From an uncultured Lachnospiraceae bacterium (GTDB lineage: Bacteria > Bacillota > Clostridia > Lachnospirales > Lachnospiraceae), in assembly GCA_947382625.1 (NCBI GenBank), contig CANDAG010000011.1, positions 40,204 to 104,203 on the forward strand: 64,000 bases of DNA. Direction: 5' to 3'. The notes below the pieces were generated by a model. The model did not search any database. It had not been told where the DNA came from and worked only from the letters and a program-made list of their open reading frames with translations. Below, piece by piece: positions 26,811 to 35,062 of this stretch. A program made the position numbers and the translations under genes. Numbering within the stretch: the stretch's first letter is position 1; every line of letters begins with the position of its first letter.

Positions 26811-27488
26811 ATGGGAAGATTTGAGTATTGTTTGTTTGATCTGGACGGTACGCTGACCGACCCGAGGGAGGGCATTACAAGATCGGTACAGTATGCCCTC
26901 CGTTCTTTTGGGATAGAAGAGCCGGATCTGACCAGGCTGGAGGTCTTTATCGGACCGCCGTTGACGGATAGCTTTATGGAGTTTTACGGTTTCACAAAAG
27001 AACAGGCGAAGGAAGCTGTTTTGGCATACAGAGAGCGTTTCGCGCCTGTTGGTATATTGGAAAATCGTGTATTTCCGGAAATCCCTTCCATGCTGTCAGG
27101 ACTGAAGAAAAGAGGGATAACTCTGGCGGTTGCTTCCAGCAAACCGGTGAATTTTGTCCATCAGATCTTAGAGCATTTTGATCTGGAGCAGTATTTCAGT
27201 GTGGTGGTGGGAAGTGAATTGGACGGTACAAGATCCGCCAAGGAGGAAGTAGTGGAAGAGGCCCTTGGGCAGCTTGGCGTGCTGGAGCTTGCGCCGGAAG
27301 AAAGATATAGCCGCTGCGCCATGATCGGAGACAGAAAATTCGATATAGAAGGAGCAAAGGCCTGGGGGCTTACGGGAGTGGGAGTGAGCTTCGGCTTTGC
27401 CCCGTTGGGAGAACTGGAGGCGGCAGGCGCTGACTTTATAGCTGATTCGGTGAGAGAGCTGGAGCGGTTTCTGATCGGAGAAATTTGA
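26811..27488 (+). CDS. HAD-superfamily phosphatase (phosphoglycolate phosphatase-like)
   Basis: A 225-residue hydrolase. Motif I is LFDLDGTLTD with the nucleophile Asp at 10 and Asp at 12; motif II is AVASSKP near 105; the conserved Lys is near 145; motif IV is MIGDRKFDIEGA near 172-183. A helical cap domain sits between motifs I and II. It belongs to the Gph/PpaX-like subgroup. Substrates in this subgroup include phosphoglycolate, pyrophosphate and nucleotides and cannot be told from sequence alone. Confidence 0.88.
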   Translation: MGRFEYCLFDLDGTLTDPREGITRSVQYALRSFGIEEPDLTRLEVFIGPPLTDSFMEFYGFTKEQAKEAVLAYRERFAPVGILENRVFPEIPSMLSGLKKRGITLAVASSKPVNFVHQILEHFDLEQYFSVVVGSELDGTRSAKEEVVEEALGQLGVLELAPEERYSRCAMIGDRKFDIEGAKAWGLTGVGVSFGFAPLGELEAAGADFIADSVRELERFLIGEI

Positions 27489-27504
27489 GTGCAGGGAGAG
27501 GATA

Positions 27505-28386
27505 ATGGGTAATTTTTTCAGAATGATCAATGCAAGGTGGGGCAGGGAGGAGATGACTTCCTGGGGATCCCTGCGAAAAACTGCATATTTGCTTTTACCC
27601 CTTTTATTCTACTTTGTAGTGCATGATGCGGCGGAGGTTCTTTTGTGGGCCGGACTTAATGGGTTGATGACAAAGGGCAGCGCATCTTTGACAGAATTTT
27701 TGGCAGGTAATGCCTATACGGTAAATGGCCTGATTAATGGATTGTCTATTCTGGCAGGTGTGGCGGCAATCTGGCAGGCGGTATATGGGGAGATCAGCGG
27801 GGGAGAGACCAAGGCGTCACCTGCTGCGAAGAGCAGTGAGAGGGTGGTGACCGGATACATTGCCATTGGGGTGTTGGCTTTTTTATCGGCGTTGGCCCTG
27901 AATCTTATTTTTTCCTTATCGGGGCTTACCGGCAGCTCTGAATCCTTCGGTCAGACTGCCAGGGCGCAGTATGGGGTGAACTTTGCCATAGGCCTTTTAT
28001 TGTACGGAATTTTATCTCCTGCAGCGGAGGAAGCCGTATTTCGGGGGCTGATCTATAACCGGATGAAAAGGTGCTTTGGATATTTCATTGCTCTTCCGGT
28101 GTCCTCGCTGTTTTTTGGCTGTTATCACGGAAACTGGGTACAGGCTCTCTACGGAACGCTGTTGGGGCTTTTGATCGCCTGGACTTACGAGCAATACGGA
28201 AGCTTTGCTGCGCCGGTGCTGTTTCACAGCGTATCTAACGTAAGCATTTATGCCATGACTTATTATAACAGTCTTGGAAACCTGAGCAGGTCGGTGAGCG
28301 TGGGCGTTGCGGCGGTTTCTCTGGCGGGGGCGGCGGTGTGCTTTTGGTATATAAAGAAAAGAGTCTGCCCTGCGAAAAATCAATAG
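27505..28386 (+). CDS. CPBP-family intramembrane metalloprotease
   Basis: A 293-residue membrane protein with about eight hydrophobic helices. The three CPBP (Abi) active-site motifs are present: EEAVFRG (near 173), FGCYHGN (near 205) and HSVSNV (near 243). The Glu pair and the two His residues should hold a zinc ion within the membrane. These proteases process prenylated or small membrane proteins; some confer immunity to self-made bacteriocins, but no bacteriocin gene is visible here. GGGAGAGG precedes the ATG. Confidence 0.88.
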   Translation: MGNFFRMINARWGREEMTSWGSLRKTAYLLLPLLFYFVVHDAAEVLLWAGLNGLMTKGSASLTEFLAGNAYTVNGLINGLSILAGVAAIWQAVYGEISGGETKASPAAKSSERVVTGYIAIGVLAFLSALALNLIFSLSGLTGSSESFGQTARAQYGVNFAIGLLLYGILSPAAEEAVFRGLIYNRMKRCFGYFIALPVSSLFFGCYHGNWVQALYGTLLGLLIAWTYEQYGSFAAPVLFHSVSNVSIYAMTYYNSLGNLSRSVSVGVAAVSLAGAAVCFWYIKKRVCPAKNQ

Positions 28387-28439
28387 CCTCTCAAATTAAA
28401 GGTGTAAGGGAGCAATAGTTATATGAAAGGATAAATATC

Positions 28440-28853
28440 GTGAAGAATAGATTAACGCAAGTGTTAATTGGGTGCATCATTCTTTTTGCGGCAGTGCTGT
28501 TGCTGCCGGAATATTCAGGCGTTGTCTTTTGGCTGAGAAAGGCGTTTTTATTTGCTCTCCTATTGTTTATTATTGCCTTATTTGTAAGATTGAATCAGAT
28601 AAAAAATATTGAATATGAGGTAAGAATTACTGAGATCAGATCGACAGACAGAATGAATCCTTCTCAGTATATATCCAAGGGAGGAGCCCCGTGCGCTGGT
28701 TCGGATGGGAGAGTTCAGGTTACTTTTCAGCTGATTGATGGTACACAGAGAATGCTTTCTCTTTCTGCCAGGCAGTCCGTTGGTTTGGCCAGTGGCATGA
28801 GGGGAACTCTGGTATATCGTGATGCGGTTTTTATTTCATTTAAGCCGGAGTGA
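28440..28853 (+). CDS. Small membrane protein with DUF2500-like domain
   Basis: A 137-residue protein starting with GTG, with AAAGGAT upstream. Two membrane helices (about 7-24 and 30-50) are followed by a soluble domain of about 80 residues. The pattern VQVTFQLIDGTQRMLSLSARQSVGL ... GMRGTLVYRDAVFISF matches my recollection of the DUF2500 family, in which a YVTFEL-type strand and a GDKGTLxYQGxRFLxF ending are conserved. No function is known for that family. Confidence 0.6.
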   Translation: MKNRLTQVLIGCIILFAAVLLLPEYSGVVFWLRKAFLFALLLFIIALFVRLNQIKNIEYEVRITEIRSTDRMNPSQYISKGGAPCAGSDGRVQVTFQLIDGTQRMLSLSARQSVGLASGMRGTLVYRDAVFISFKPE

Positions 28854-28983
28854 ATTTATTTTCGATTATGTCCTCGTATATGCGAGAAGAGATAACTGTT
28901 GATCAATTAACTTCACAAGGAGCCGGATGCAGAAAAGCAACAAGTTCGGTGCTGGTAATACTGGAGAGATATATACCTGTATA

Positions 28984-29679
28984 TTAATTTGACGCATTCA
29001 TTGAAGGCGTTCGAATTCCGTCTATGTGCTCAAACAAATCATCTTTTATAGGTGAACGCATTGGATCGAGAATAAAATCAATTCCCTCGCGACGCGCCTG
29101 TTTGGCAGCAGGAACAAAATCACTGTCTCCTGATATTAATATGATCTGATTAACCTGACTTTTGAAAACTAAAGATGAAATGTCAACACCTATACGCATA
29201 TCAACACCCTTTTGCTCTAAGTTTAATTCCAGATCATTGATTGTTATATCACTGACGTTAATGTCACCACGGAGAAGTTTTTTGGTGGGCTCATGTTTGA
29301 GAGAATAGTGAACCTGAGTATCGCTGATACGTCCCATACGGAGAGCAAATTTCCGATGATGTTTTAATTCATTTAAAAATTCATTCATCCATGAATATTC
29401 TGCTGTGCGTTCAAGGGAAACAGTTTTTTGGGTAACCGGGTTATAAACATTTTTTGCAATAGGTGGGCAATCGTAATAAAAAACCCGATATAGATAACGG
29501 TTTTCGTAATTATCATGTAGATGTCGGTAGCAATAGTTGTTAAGTTCATCAGCGCGCTCGGTGGGAGTTTTATTTCCCCAAAGGGCTTTTGCCCGTTTGC
29601 GGTAAAATCCACCATCTACCAGTATTGCCGTTCTGACAGAATGTTTTTCAAAATTTTTTCTTTTGTTTTCTCTACTCAT
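28984..29679 (-). CDS. NYN-domain protein (PIN-like nuclease)
   Basis: A 231-residue protein. The NYN/LabA fold is seen from AILVDGGFYRKRA (near 20, metal-site Asp) through VDMRIGVDISSLV (near 160) to ILISGDSDFVPAAKQARREG (near 180), which carries the conserved Asp pair. Such proteins cleave RNA or bind it. The start at 29679 is chosen because GGAG lies just upstream; the ATG at 29703 has no ribosome site. It lies next to a tRNA gene, on the same strand and about 210 bp downstream of it. Confidence 0.85.
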   Translation of the reverse strand: MSRENKRKNFEKHSVRTAILVDGGFYRKRAKALWGNKTPTERADELNNYCYRHLHDNYENRYLYRVFYYDCPPIAKNVYNPVTQKTVSLERTAEYSWMNEFLNELKHHRKFALRMGRISDTQVHYSLKHEPTKKLLRGDINVSDITINDLELNLEQKGVDMRIGVDISSLVFKSQVNQIILISGDSDFVPAAKQARREGIDFILDPMRSPIKDDLFEHIDGIRTPSMNASN

Positions 29680-29812
29680 ATTGTCTCCATAAAAATACCC
29701 CAAGCTTTGTCAACTTCCCTTATAGTGGGAGGACTACCGCTAGGGGTATGTTCATACAACATAACTTTGTGTTACCCTCTTATATTATGCCCTTTACGAT
29801 AAAAAATCAACA

Positions 29813-29852
29813 CTTTTTCTTTAAATTATGACTTTAAAATTTAAAGAAAAAG
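29813..29852. repeat. AT-rich perfect inverted repeat
   Basis: CTTTTTCTTTAAATT (29813-29827) and its exact complement (29838-29852) flank ten bases. It lies between tRNA-Ala and the NYN gene and may serve as a terminator for the tRNA transcript on the minus strand, where the stem ends in a T-rich run. Confidence 0.55.
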
Positions 29853-29888
29853 CCACAACAGATTAAATTTGTGACCTTAATAAAAAAA

Positions 29889-29961
29889 TGGAGCATACGG
29901 GACTTGAACCCGTGACCTCCACACTGCCAGTGTGGCGCGCTCCCAACTGCGCTAATGCCCC
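29889..29961 (-). tRNA. tRNA-Ala (anticodon GGC)
   Basis: Read on the minus strand it gives a complete cloverleaf: acceptor stem GGGGCAT/ATGCTCC, a D arm AGCGCAGTTGGGAGCGC, anticodon stem CCACA/TGTGG with loop CTGGCAG (anticodon GGC, reading GCC and GCU), a variable loop, T arm CACGGG TTCAAGT CCCGT, and discriminator A. The CCA end is not encoded. Confidence 0.96.
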
Positions 29962-30105
29962 ATAAGAAGAGTATATCATAAATTTCACAAAAAACAACAA
30001 AAAAATAATTGACAGAAATTTTATATTAAATAAAAGCAAAATCAGACTATAATAATTTTGAATAAGAATAGTTGAATAATCAGATAATTTCTTAAATATT
30101 CGTTA

Positions 30106-30134
30106 TTTACAACTGGCGAAAACGGGTGTATAGT
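30106..30134 (+). promoter_or_regulatory. Sigma-A-type promoter upstream of gltB
   Basis: TTTACA (30106-30111), a 17-base spacer, then TATAGT (30129-30134, five of six). The expected start of RNA is near 30141, directly before a strong hairpin. A second TATAAT at 30048-30053 has no good -35 partner. Confidence 0.65.
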
Positions 30135-30142
30135 ATAGCTTG

Positions 30143-30189
30143 CAAGTCGCAAAGGAGCGCACAAAAGGGCTCCTTTGCGACTTGTTTTT
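30143..30189 (+). terminator. Strong hairpin with T tract at the very start of the gltB leader
   Basis: CAAGTCGCAAAGGAGC (30143-30158) and GCTCCTTTGCGACTTG (30169-30184) form a perfect 16-bp stem around ten bases, followed by TTTTT. It has the form of an intrinsic terminator, yet begins within a few bases of the predicted RNA start. It may be an attenuator, a 5' stabiliser, or the terminator of a transcript of about 49 nt. Confidence 0.7.
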
Positions 30190-30193
30190 GTTG

Positions 30194-30270
30194 ACATAAG
30201 GATGGCTTGCGAAGCCTGTCATCCGTTGTTTAACATAAGAATGGCTCGCGAAGCGCGACATTCGTTGTTT
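30194..30270. repeat. Two tandem family C palindromes in the gltB leader
   Basis: Copies begin at 30194 and 30233 (period 39) with ACATAAG and end near CGTTGTTT. Copy 1 has stem GGATG/CATCC and tip GGCTTGCGAAGCC; copy 2 has GAATG/CATTC and tip GCTCGCGAAGC. The changed base is compensated in the opposite arm. A third partial start, GCATAAGGA, merges into the gltB ribosome site AAGGAGGAAGG. Confidence 0.8.
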
Positions 30271-30287
30271 GCATAAGGAGGAAGGAT

Positions 30288-33200
30288 ATGTTTGATGCAA
30301 AAAACACTCATCCACAGGCACCCTTATACCGTCAGGAATTTGAGCATGATAATTGCGGGATAGGCGCATGTGTGAATATTAAAGGGGTAAAGAGCAGGGG
30401 GACGGTGGAAAATGCACTGAAGATCGTGGAGAACCTGGAGCACCGCGCCGGCAAGGACGCAGAGGGAAAGACCGGTGACGGCGTAGGGATCTTAACCCAG
30501 GTTCCTCATAGGTTTTTTAAAAAGGTGACAGCGCCTCTCGGGATTTCCATCGGAGAGGAGCGGGAGTACGGCGTTGGTATGTTCTTTTTTCCTCAGGAGG
30601 AGCTTCGGAAAAATCAGGCCAAGAAGATGTTTGAGATCATTGTGGAGAAGGAAGGTCTGACCTTTCTAGGCTGGAGAGAGGTTCCCACGGATCCCTCCGT
30701 GCTTGGGCATAAAGCGGTGGAGTGTATGCCCCATATTATGCAGGCCTTTATCAGGAAGCCTGCAGGAGTGGAAAAGGGGGTTGCCTTCGACCGGCTTTTG
30801 TATGTGGTAAGGAGAGTATTTGAGCAGTCCTCGGATAATACCTATGTAGTGTCTCTGTCCAGTAGGACGATCGTATATAAGGGGATGTTCCTGGTAGGGC
30901 AGCTCCGTACCTTTTTTACAGATCTGCAGGATAAGGATTTTGAATCGGCTATTGCCATGGTGCATTCCCGGTTTTCTACCAACACCAATCCCAGCTGGGA
31001 GCGGGCTCATCCCAATCGCTTCATTGTACATAACGGGGAGATCAATACAATCCGGGGGAATGCGGATAAGATGCTTGCCCGGGAAGAAAATATGGAATCG
31101 GAGCACTTAAAAGGGCTTTTGCATAAGGTGCTTCCGGTAGTAAATACGGCAGGATCCGATTCGGCTATGCTGGACAATACCCTGGAATTTCTGGTGATGA
31201 GCGGTATGGAGCTTCCTCTTGCAGTGATGATCACGATTCCGGAGCCCTGGGCCAACAATCAGACCATGTCCCAGCACAAGAGAGACTTTTACCAATATTA
31301 TGCGACTATGATGGAGCCATGGGACGGCCCGGCATCCATTCTGTTCTGCGACGGGGATGTGATGGGAGCGGTTCTTGACAGGAACGGCCTGAGGCCTTCC
31401 CGGTATATGATCACCGATGATGATCAGCTGATCCTTTCCTCCGAGGTAGGCGTGCTGGATATCGATCCCGGCAAGATTTTGGTAAAGGAGCGGCTCCGCC
31501 CCGGCAAAATGCTGCTGGTGGATACGGTAAAGGGCAAGGTAACCGATGACGATGAGCTGAAGGAGACCTATGCATCCAGGCAGCCCTACGGGGAATGGCT
31601 GGACAGAAATCTGGTACATCTCCATGATCTTAAGATTCCCAATGAAAGGGTGCCGGAGTTTACTCCGGAGGAAAGGCAGCGCATGCAGAAGGCCTTCGGT
31701 TATTCCTATGAGGAGCTGAAAAACAGCATTCTTCCCATGGCCAGAACCGGCGGGGAGGCCATTGCGGCCATGGGAGTGGATACACCTCTTCCGGTGCTGA
31801 GCAAGACCCATCATCCCCTGTTTCATTATTTTAAGCAGTTATTTGCCCAGGTGACCAATCCGCCTATCGATGCGATCCGGGAGGAGATCGTGACTTCCAC
31901 CACGATTTATGTGGGGACGGACGGGAATATCCTGGAAGAAATCCCCAAAAACTGCAACATGCTCCGGGTAAATAATCCGATCCTCACCAACACGGATCTG
32001 ATGAAGATCAAGAGCATGAAAAAAGAGGGCTTTAAGGTAGAGGTGATCCCCATCACCTATTACAAAAACACCAGGCTGGAGAGGGCCATTGACAGGCTGT
32101 TTGTGGAGGTGGACAGAGCTTATCGGGACGGCGCCAATATTATGATACTATCCGACCGTGGGGTGGATGAAAATCATGTGGCGATCCCTTCCCTGCTGGC
32201 AATTTCGGCTCTGAACAGACATCTGGTGGTGACCAGGAAAAAGACCAGCGTGGCGCTGATCATAGAATCCGGGGAGCCCAGAGAGGTTCACCATTTTGCG
32301 ACTCTTCTGGGGTATGGAGCCTGTGCCATCAATCCCTATCTGGCACAGGAGTCCATCAAGGAGCTGATCGATGATCATATATTAGATAAAGATTATTATG
32401 CTGCAGTGGAGGACTATAATAATGCCATTCTTCACGGGATCGTAAAGATTGCTTCCAAGATGGGGATCAGTACCATCCAGTCCTATGAGGGCTCTCAGAT
32501 TTTTGAAGCCATTGGGATTGATGAGGAAGTGATCAATAAATATTTCCCTCATACGGTCTGCCGTGTGGGCGGCATTACTTTGAAAGATATTGAAAAGCAG
32601 GTGGATGAACTGCATTCACAGGCCTTTGATCCCTTAGGGCTTGCCAATGACCTGACCCTGGACAGCTTAGGACATCACAAAATGCGCAGCGGTGCGGATG
32701 AGCATCTTTATAATCCCGCAACCATTCATCTTTTGCAGGAATCCACCAGACGGGGAGATTATCAGCTGTTTAAAGAATACACCGCTCTGGTAAACGATGA
32801 AAATTCGGTAAAGAATCTCCGGGGATTGATGGACTTTAATTTCCCGAAGAAGGGCGTTGCCATTGAAGAGGTGGAGAGCGTGGATTCTATCGTGACCCGG
32901 TTTAAGACAGGAGCCATGTCCTATGGTTCTATTTCCAAGGAGGCTCATGAGACCATGGCCATTGCCATGAACCGTCTTCACGGTCGTTCCAACTCCGGAG
33001 AAGGAGGGGAGGAGCTGGATCGTCTTACAGTAGGGCCGGACGGCGTCAACAGATGCTCTGCCATTAAGCAGGTGGCATCGGGGCGGTTTGGCGTTACCAG
33101 CAGATATCTGGTCAGCGCAGATGAGATCCAGATCAAGATGGCCCAGGGGGCAAAGCCCGGGGAAGGCGGTCATCTGCCCGGTGGAAAGGTGTACCCATGG

Positions 33201-34838
33201 ATTGCCAAAACAAGACATTCTACACCGGGGGTAGGACTCATTTCCCCTCCGCCCCATCATGATATTTATTCGATTGAAGATCTGGCGGAACTGATCTACG
33301 ATCTGAAAAATGCCAACAAGCATGCCCGGATCAGTGTGAAGCTGGTTTCCGAGGCCGGGGTGGGGACAGTGGCTGCCGGAGTTGCCAAGGCCGGTGCACA
33401 GGTGATTCTGGTTTCCGGCTATGACGGCGGTACGGGAGCGGCTCCCCGAAGCTCTATCCACAACGCGGGGCTTCCCTGGGAGCTGGGACTGGCGGAAACT
33501 CATCAGACCCTGATCATGAACGGGCTTAGAAATAAGGTAAGGATCGAAACCGATGGTAAGCTTATGAGCGGCCGGGATGTGGCCATTGCAGCGATTCTGG
33601 GTGCAGAGGAGTTTGGCTTTGCAACGGCTCCGCTGGTAACCATGGGTTGTGTCATGATGCGTGTCTGCAATCTGGACACCTGTCCGGTAGGAGTCGCCAC
33701 ACAGAACCCGGAGCTTCGCAAAAACTTCAGAGGCAAACCGGAATATGTCATGAATTTTATGTGGTTTATCGCTGAGGAACTGCGGGAATATATGGCCCGA
33801 CTTGGGGTGCGCAGTGTGGATGAGCTGGTGGGACACACAGAGCTCCTTAAGGTAAGGGAGGATCTGACCGAGAGCCAGAGCCAGATCGATCTGAGCCTGA
33901 TCCTTTCCAATCCTTATGCAGGCGGAAAGGAAAAAGTAATCTTTGATCCGAAGCAGGTGTATGACTTTAAGCTGGAAAATACAGCAGATGAAAAGGTGCT
34001 GTTGAGACAGCTTAATAAATCCATAGACGGAAAGAACAAACGCAGTATCGAGGTGGATGTGAAAAATACGGACAGGGCTTTTGGCACTATCCTTGGCTCG
34101 GAGATTACCAGAAGACTTGGGGATGATCTGGAGGAGGATACCTACCGGGTGCTCTGCAACGGAGCCGGTGGACAGAGCTTTGGAGCCTTTATCCCTAAGG
34201 GACTTACCTTAGAGCTGGTAGGAGACAGCAACGACTACTTCGGAAAAGGTCTTTCCGGCGGGAAGCTGATCGTTTATCCTCCGAGAGGAAGTCGCTTTAA
34301 GGCGGAGGACAATATTATCATAGGAAATGTGGCACTTTACGGAGCCACCAGCGGCAAGGCATTTATCAACGGTGTGGCAGGAGAGAGATTCTGCGTGCGC
34401 AACTCCGGCGTCATTGCGGTGGTGGAAGGCGTAGGTGACCATGGTTGCGAGTACATGACCGGAGGCCGGGTGGTAGTGTTGGGACGTACCGGAAAGAACT
34501 TTGCGGCCGGTATGAGCGGCGGCATTGCCTACGTGCTGGATGAGGACAACGATCTGTATATCCGCCTGAATAAAGAAATGGTTTCTTCCTATGAAGTGAC
34601 CTCCAAGTATGATGTGATGGAACTCAAGGAAATGATCAAGGAGCATGTGGCGCTGACCAATTCCGAGAAGGGCAAGCTGGTGCTGGATCATTTCAAGGAA
34701 TATCTGCCGAAGTTTAAGAAGATCATCCCTTATGATTATGAGAAGATGCTTACCAGCATTGTGCAGATGGAAGAAAAGGGACTCAGCGCCGAGCAGGCGC
34801 AGATTGAAGCTTTTTATGCGATTAAGGTAGCACGCTGA
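30288..34838 (+). CDS. gltB: Glutamate synthase, large subunit
   Basis: A 1,516-residue subunit, full length for bacterial GltB. The class II amidotransferase domain starts with Cys23 (EHDNCGIG), which should become the N-terminus after removal of the leader. The central and FMN-binding synthase domains follow (about 440-1200), with the 3Fe-4S cysteines in MGCVMMRVCNLDTCPVGV near 1122-1139, then the Gly-rich beta-helix GXGXG domain at the C-terminus. With GltD it makes two glutamates from glutamine and 2-oxoglutarate. AAGGAGG precedes the ATG. The last codons (GTA GCA CGC TGA) come from an inserted family A element, which separates gltB from gltD by 224 bp. Confidence 0.97.
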   Translation: MFDAKNTHPQAPLYRQEFEHDNCGIGACVNIKGVKSRGTVENALKIVENLEHRAGKDAEGKTGDGVGILTQVPHRFFKKVTAPLGISIGEEREYGVGMFFFPQEELRKNQAKKMFEIIVEKEGLTFLGWREVPTDPSVLGHKAVECMPHIMQAFIRKPAGVEKGVAFDRLLYVVRRVFEQSSDNTYVVSLSSRTIVYKGMFLVGQLRTFFTDLQDKDFESAIAMVHSRFSTNTNPSWERAHPNRFIVHNGEINTIRGNADKMLAREENMESEHLKGLLHKVLPVVNTAGSDSAMLDNTLEFLVMSGMELPLAVMITIPEPWANNQTMSQHKRDFYQYYATMMEPWDGPASILFCDGDVMGAVLDRNGLRPSRYMITDDDQLILSSEVGVLDIDPGKILVKERLRPGKMLLVDTVKGKVTDDDELKETYASRQPYGEWLDRNLVHLHDLKIPNERVPEFTPEERQRMQKAFGYSYEELKNSILPMARTGGEAIAAMGVDTPLPVLSKTHHPLFHYFKQLFAQVTNPPIDAIREEIVTSTTIYVGTDGNILEEIPKNCNMLRVNNPILTNTDLMKIKSMKKEGFKVEVIPITYYKNTRLERAIDRLFVEVDRAYRDGANIMILSDRGVDENHVAIPSLLAISALNRHLVVTRKKTSVALIIESGEPREVHHFATLLGYGACAINPYLAQESIKELIDDHILDKDYYAAVEDYNNAILHGIVKIASKMGISTIQSYEGSQIFEAIGIDEEVINKYFPHTVCRVGGITLKDIEKQVDELHSQAFDPLGLANDLTLDSLGHHKMRSGADEHLYNPATIHLLQESTRRGDYQLFKEYTALVNDENSVKNLRGLMDFNFPKKGVAIEEVESVDSIVTRFKTGAMSYGSISKEAHETMAIAMNRLHGRSNSGEGGEELDRLTVGPDGVNRCSAIKQVASGRFGVTSRYLVSADEIQIKMAQGAKPGEGGHLPGGKVYPWIAKTRHSTPGVGLISPPPHHDIYSIEDLAELIYDLKNANKHARISVKLVSEAGVGTVAAGVAKAGAQVILVSGYDGGTGAAPRSSIHNAGLPWELGLAETHQTLIMNGLRNKVRIETDGKLMSGRDVAIAAILGAEEFGFATAPLVTMGCVMMRVCNLDTCPVGVATQNPELRKNFRGKPEYVMNFMWFIAEELREYMARLGVRSVDELVGHTELLKVREDLTESQSQIDLSLILSNPYAGGKEKVIFDPKQVYDFKLENTADEKVLLRQLNKSIDGKNKRSIEVDVKNTDRAFGTILGSEITRRLGDDLEEDTYRVLCNGAGGQSFGAFIPKGLTLELVGDSNDYFGKGLSGGKLIVYPPRGSRFKAEDNIIIGNVALYGATSGKAFINGVAGERFCVRNSGVIAVVEGVGDHGCEYMTGGRVVVLGRTGKNFAAGMSGGIAYVLDEDNDLYIRLNKEMVSSYEVTSKYDVMELKEMIKEHVALTNSEKGKLVLDHFKEYLPKFKKIIPYDYEKMLTSIVQMEEKGLSAEQAQIEAFYAIKVAR

Positions 34839-35031
34839 TGCGTGCGTAGGTCGTAAGGAATCCTCCCATCTTCGATGGGCCCCTCCTTGCGACAATAATT
34901 AAGGTAGCACGCTGATGCGTGTATTGGTCATAAGGAATCCACCACCAATGGTGGTCCTCCTTATGACATTGGTCGTAAGGAATCCTCCCATCTTCGATGG
35001 GTCCCTCCTTGCGACAATAATTAAGGTAGCA
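34821..35031. repeat. Family A palindromic elements, tandem insertion between gltB and gltD
   Basis: The 12-mer ATTAAGGTAGCA occurs three times: 34821-34832 (inside the gltB coding end), 34898-34909 and 35020-35031. Between copies one and two is one element; between two and three are one full element and a third hairpin. Hairpin 2 arms are GTCGTAAGGA/TCCTTGCGAC (34850, 34884), GTCATAAGGA/TCCTTATGAC (34927, 34958) and GTCGTAAGGA/TCCTTGCGAC (34972, 35006). Inner arms are CCCATC/GATGGG, CCACCA/TGGTGG and CCCATC/GATGGG. The 12-mer behaves as a target-site duplication. Confidence 0.88.
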
Positions 35032-35062
35032 CTGTTTCAGAGCAGAACAGGGAGGAAAAGTA

